From Vibrio sp. BS-M-Sm-2 (GTDB taxonomy: Bacteria; Pseudomonadota; Gammaproteobacteria; Enterobacterales; Vibrionaceae): a stretch of DNA of 64,000 bases. Shown in pieces: positions 63,043 through 64,000 of this stretch (the first letter of the stretch is position 1; every line of letters starts with the position of its first letter). The notes under the pieces are model-generated. The model did no database searches and had not been told where the DNA came from. It was given only the letters and a program-made list of their open reading frames with translations. The translations under genes and the position numbers were made by a program. Location of the stretch: positions 1,116,001-1,180,000 of the forward strand of contig NZ_CP167894.1 of the NCBI RefSeq assembly GCF_041504345.1, in the 5' to 3' direction.

Positions 63043-64000
63043 TTACTCCATATCACCCAGCACATAATCTTCATCGCTACTCACTACTGCGCCGTGCTTT
63101 AAGAAGTTCTTACCTAGAATCATGCTGTATTCGAAGCGCGAACGGTCTTGAAGGTTTACCCTCACCTCTTTTTCTAGGTCACCCAACTTAACCTTCATTT
63201 CTACTACAGGGCGAATGTTCACCTTCTCGCCTTTTTTAGCTTTAATGCGCATCACATCAATCACTGGCTTAGTGAAATCTTGCTTATCGCCTTGGTTGTT
63301 TTGATAGGTAAAACTCACCATGTCTTGGCCATCTTTCTTGAATCGTTTGATATTAACTGCGTTCATTGAACTTACATCCGCGCCAGTATCTAGCTTGGCC
63401 GGGAACTTCATACCATTCACTTCAACAACTTCGATGTGCCCAACTTTAAACAGTGGCTCAGCTTTCAGAAGGTAGTCAGAACGCGTATTAACGTAAACGC
63501 CTTCTTTTGCCATCTTCTTACCTAAAATAAAGTACGCTTCTTTCTCATTTGTGTTGAGCACGTCGATGGCAAACTCTTGCGTACGAACGTTTCCAGAGAC
63601 CGCAAACTCACCACTTACAACCGGACGAGTATCATCACCGACTTTAAGCTTCTTAATAATTGGCTTTGTTACCTTCTGCTTCTCACCATTTACATCCGTA
63701 AGATAAAATTCAACAGAAGCCTCTTTGCCTTTACCTGACATTTCAAAACTGTCGACCTTCAGCAAAGGCGTATTGACAGTGAAAGAAGCCACAGCCTTAA
63801 GCGGGAAGTCATCTAGGGTGATGTCCTCTTCCGGTGAGATAATCATAGGCTCACCAGACTCAGCAACATCACTAAAGCTCTCTGAACCTTCTGATAAAAT
63901 GTTTTCAGCACTGGTATCAATCATGAAGAGTTCACTTGCTGTGTTGGTACCCAACCTTAGCTGTGAGCTGCTGTCTGAACGGTCACGCAGATAAACAAGA
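63043..64000 (-). CDS. RimB-like retropepsin-type protease (5' end outside window)
   Basis: At least 319 residues, with the frame open to the right window edge. Two repeats of the PF05618 (ATP-dependent zinc protease, RimB-like retropepsin) fold are visible. The C-terminal one has the active motif FPAKLDTGADVSSMNAVNI and ends RSRFEYSMILGKNFLKHGAV. The N-terminal one keeps the scaffold (KVTKPIIKKLKVGDDTRPVV, YFILGKKMAKEGVYVN) but has no DTGA motif, so is inactive. A start at 63954 (TTG) is only an internal codon, since conserved-looking coding (LVYLRDRSDSSSQLRLG) continues upstream. RimB cleaves poly-glutamate tails with RimK; whether this protein does is not known. Confidence 0.82.
   Translation of the reverse strand, partial: LVYLRDRSDSSSQLRLGTNTASELFMIDTSAENILSEGSESFSDVAESGEPMIISPEEDITLDDFPLKAVASFTVNTPLLKVDSFEMSGKGKEASVEFYLTDVNGEKQKVTKPIIKKLKVGDDTRPVVSGEFAVSGNVRTQEFAIDVLNTNEKEAYFILGKKMAKEGVYVNTRSDYLLKAEPLFKVGHIEVVEVNGMKFPAKLDTGADVSSMNAVNIKRFKKDGQDMVSFTYQNNQGDKQDFTKPVIDVMRIKAKKGEKVNIRPVVEMKVKLGDLEKEVRVNLQDRSRFEYSMILGKNFLKHGAVVSSDEDYVLGDME

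Overview
The window reads as a chromosomal segment of a Vibrio, probably near the V. splendidus clade. The evidence is typical Vibrio gene blocks (recC; purL with mltF; tadA; a type IV minor pilin cluster; dnaK/dnaJ/grpE; nadK-recN-bamE; ratAB-smpB-ssrA), the tmRNA tag ANDENYALAA, and moderate GC. The species is an inference; no 16S gene is present.

Bases 1-37458 are core genome. In order they hold: the 5' part of recC; a TDT transporter with a divergent LysR regulator; SOS-controlled yebG; a fluoride-type riboswitch upstream of a NifU-like/GGGtGRT gene pair; a MarC protein; a lipoprotein 5'-nucleotidase; dapD; purL behind a PurR box; mltF; tadA; a CorC-like protein; an AbgT transporter; minor pilin genes; the DnaK chaperone genes with sigma-32 promoters; a dicarboxylate/amino-acid symporter; nadK; SOS-controlled recN; bamE; ratB/ratA; smpB and the tmRNA gene.

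Bases about 37459-62834 are an integrative island in the 3' end of ssrA. A P4-type integrase gene, frameshifted in this sequence, follows the tmRNA. Copies of TTAGCAGTA, probable integrase arm sites, lie near both ends. A degenerate copy of the tmRNA 3' end (attR) lies at the right edge, just before a strong hairpin that was probably the original tmRNA terminator. The left cargo is a tightly packed defence operon on the minus strand: Mrr-like enzyme, HsdR, HsdM, HsdS, then a Septu-like PtuA ATPase and PtuB HNH nuclease. Upstream of it is a CoiA-like nuclease/coiled-coil gene divergent from a WYL regulator gene, with a near-perfect inverted repeat over the regulator's promoter. Next is a HicA-like small protein overlapping a large ankyrin-repeat protein, which may be an undescribed two-gene system. 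The right part is CP4-57/YfjP-like backbone: RadC, two DUF2787 proteins, a DUF1232 pseudogene, a second WYL regulator, a second AlpA, a YfjP-type GTPase, a secreted protein, a YagK/YfjJ protein and two unknown genes around a perfect 24-bp palindrome.

Three island genes (integrase, ptuB, WYL) are each broken by a one-base contraction in a homopolymer, and a fourth (DUF1232) by a small deletion. Either the island is decaying, the sites are slippery, or the assembly has homopolymer errors; raw reads would decide. After the island, core genome resumes with a RimB-like retropepsin-type protease gene cut by the window end.
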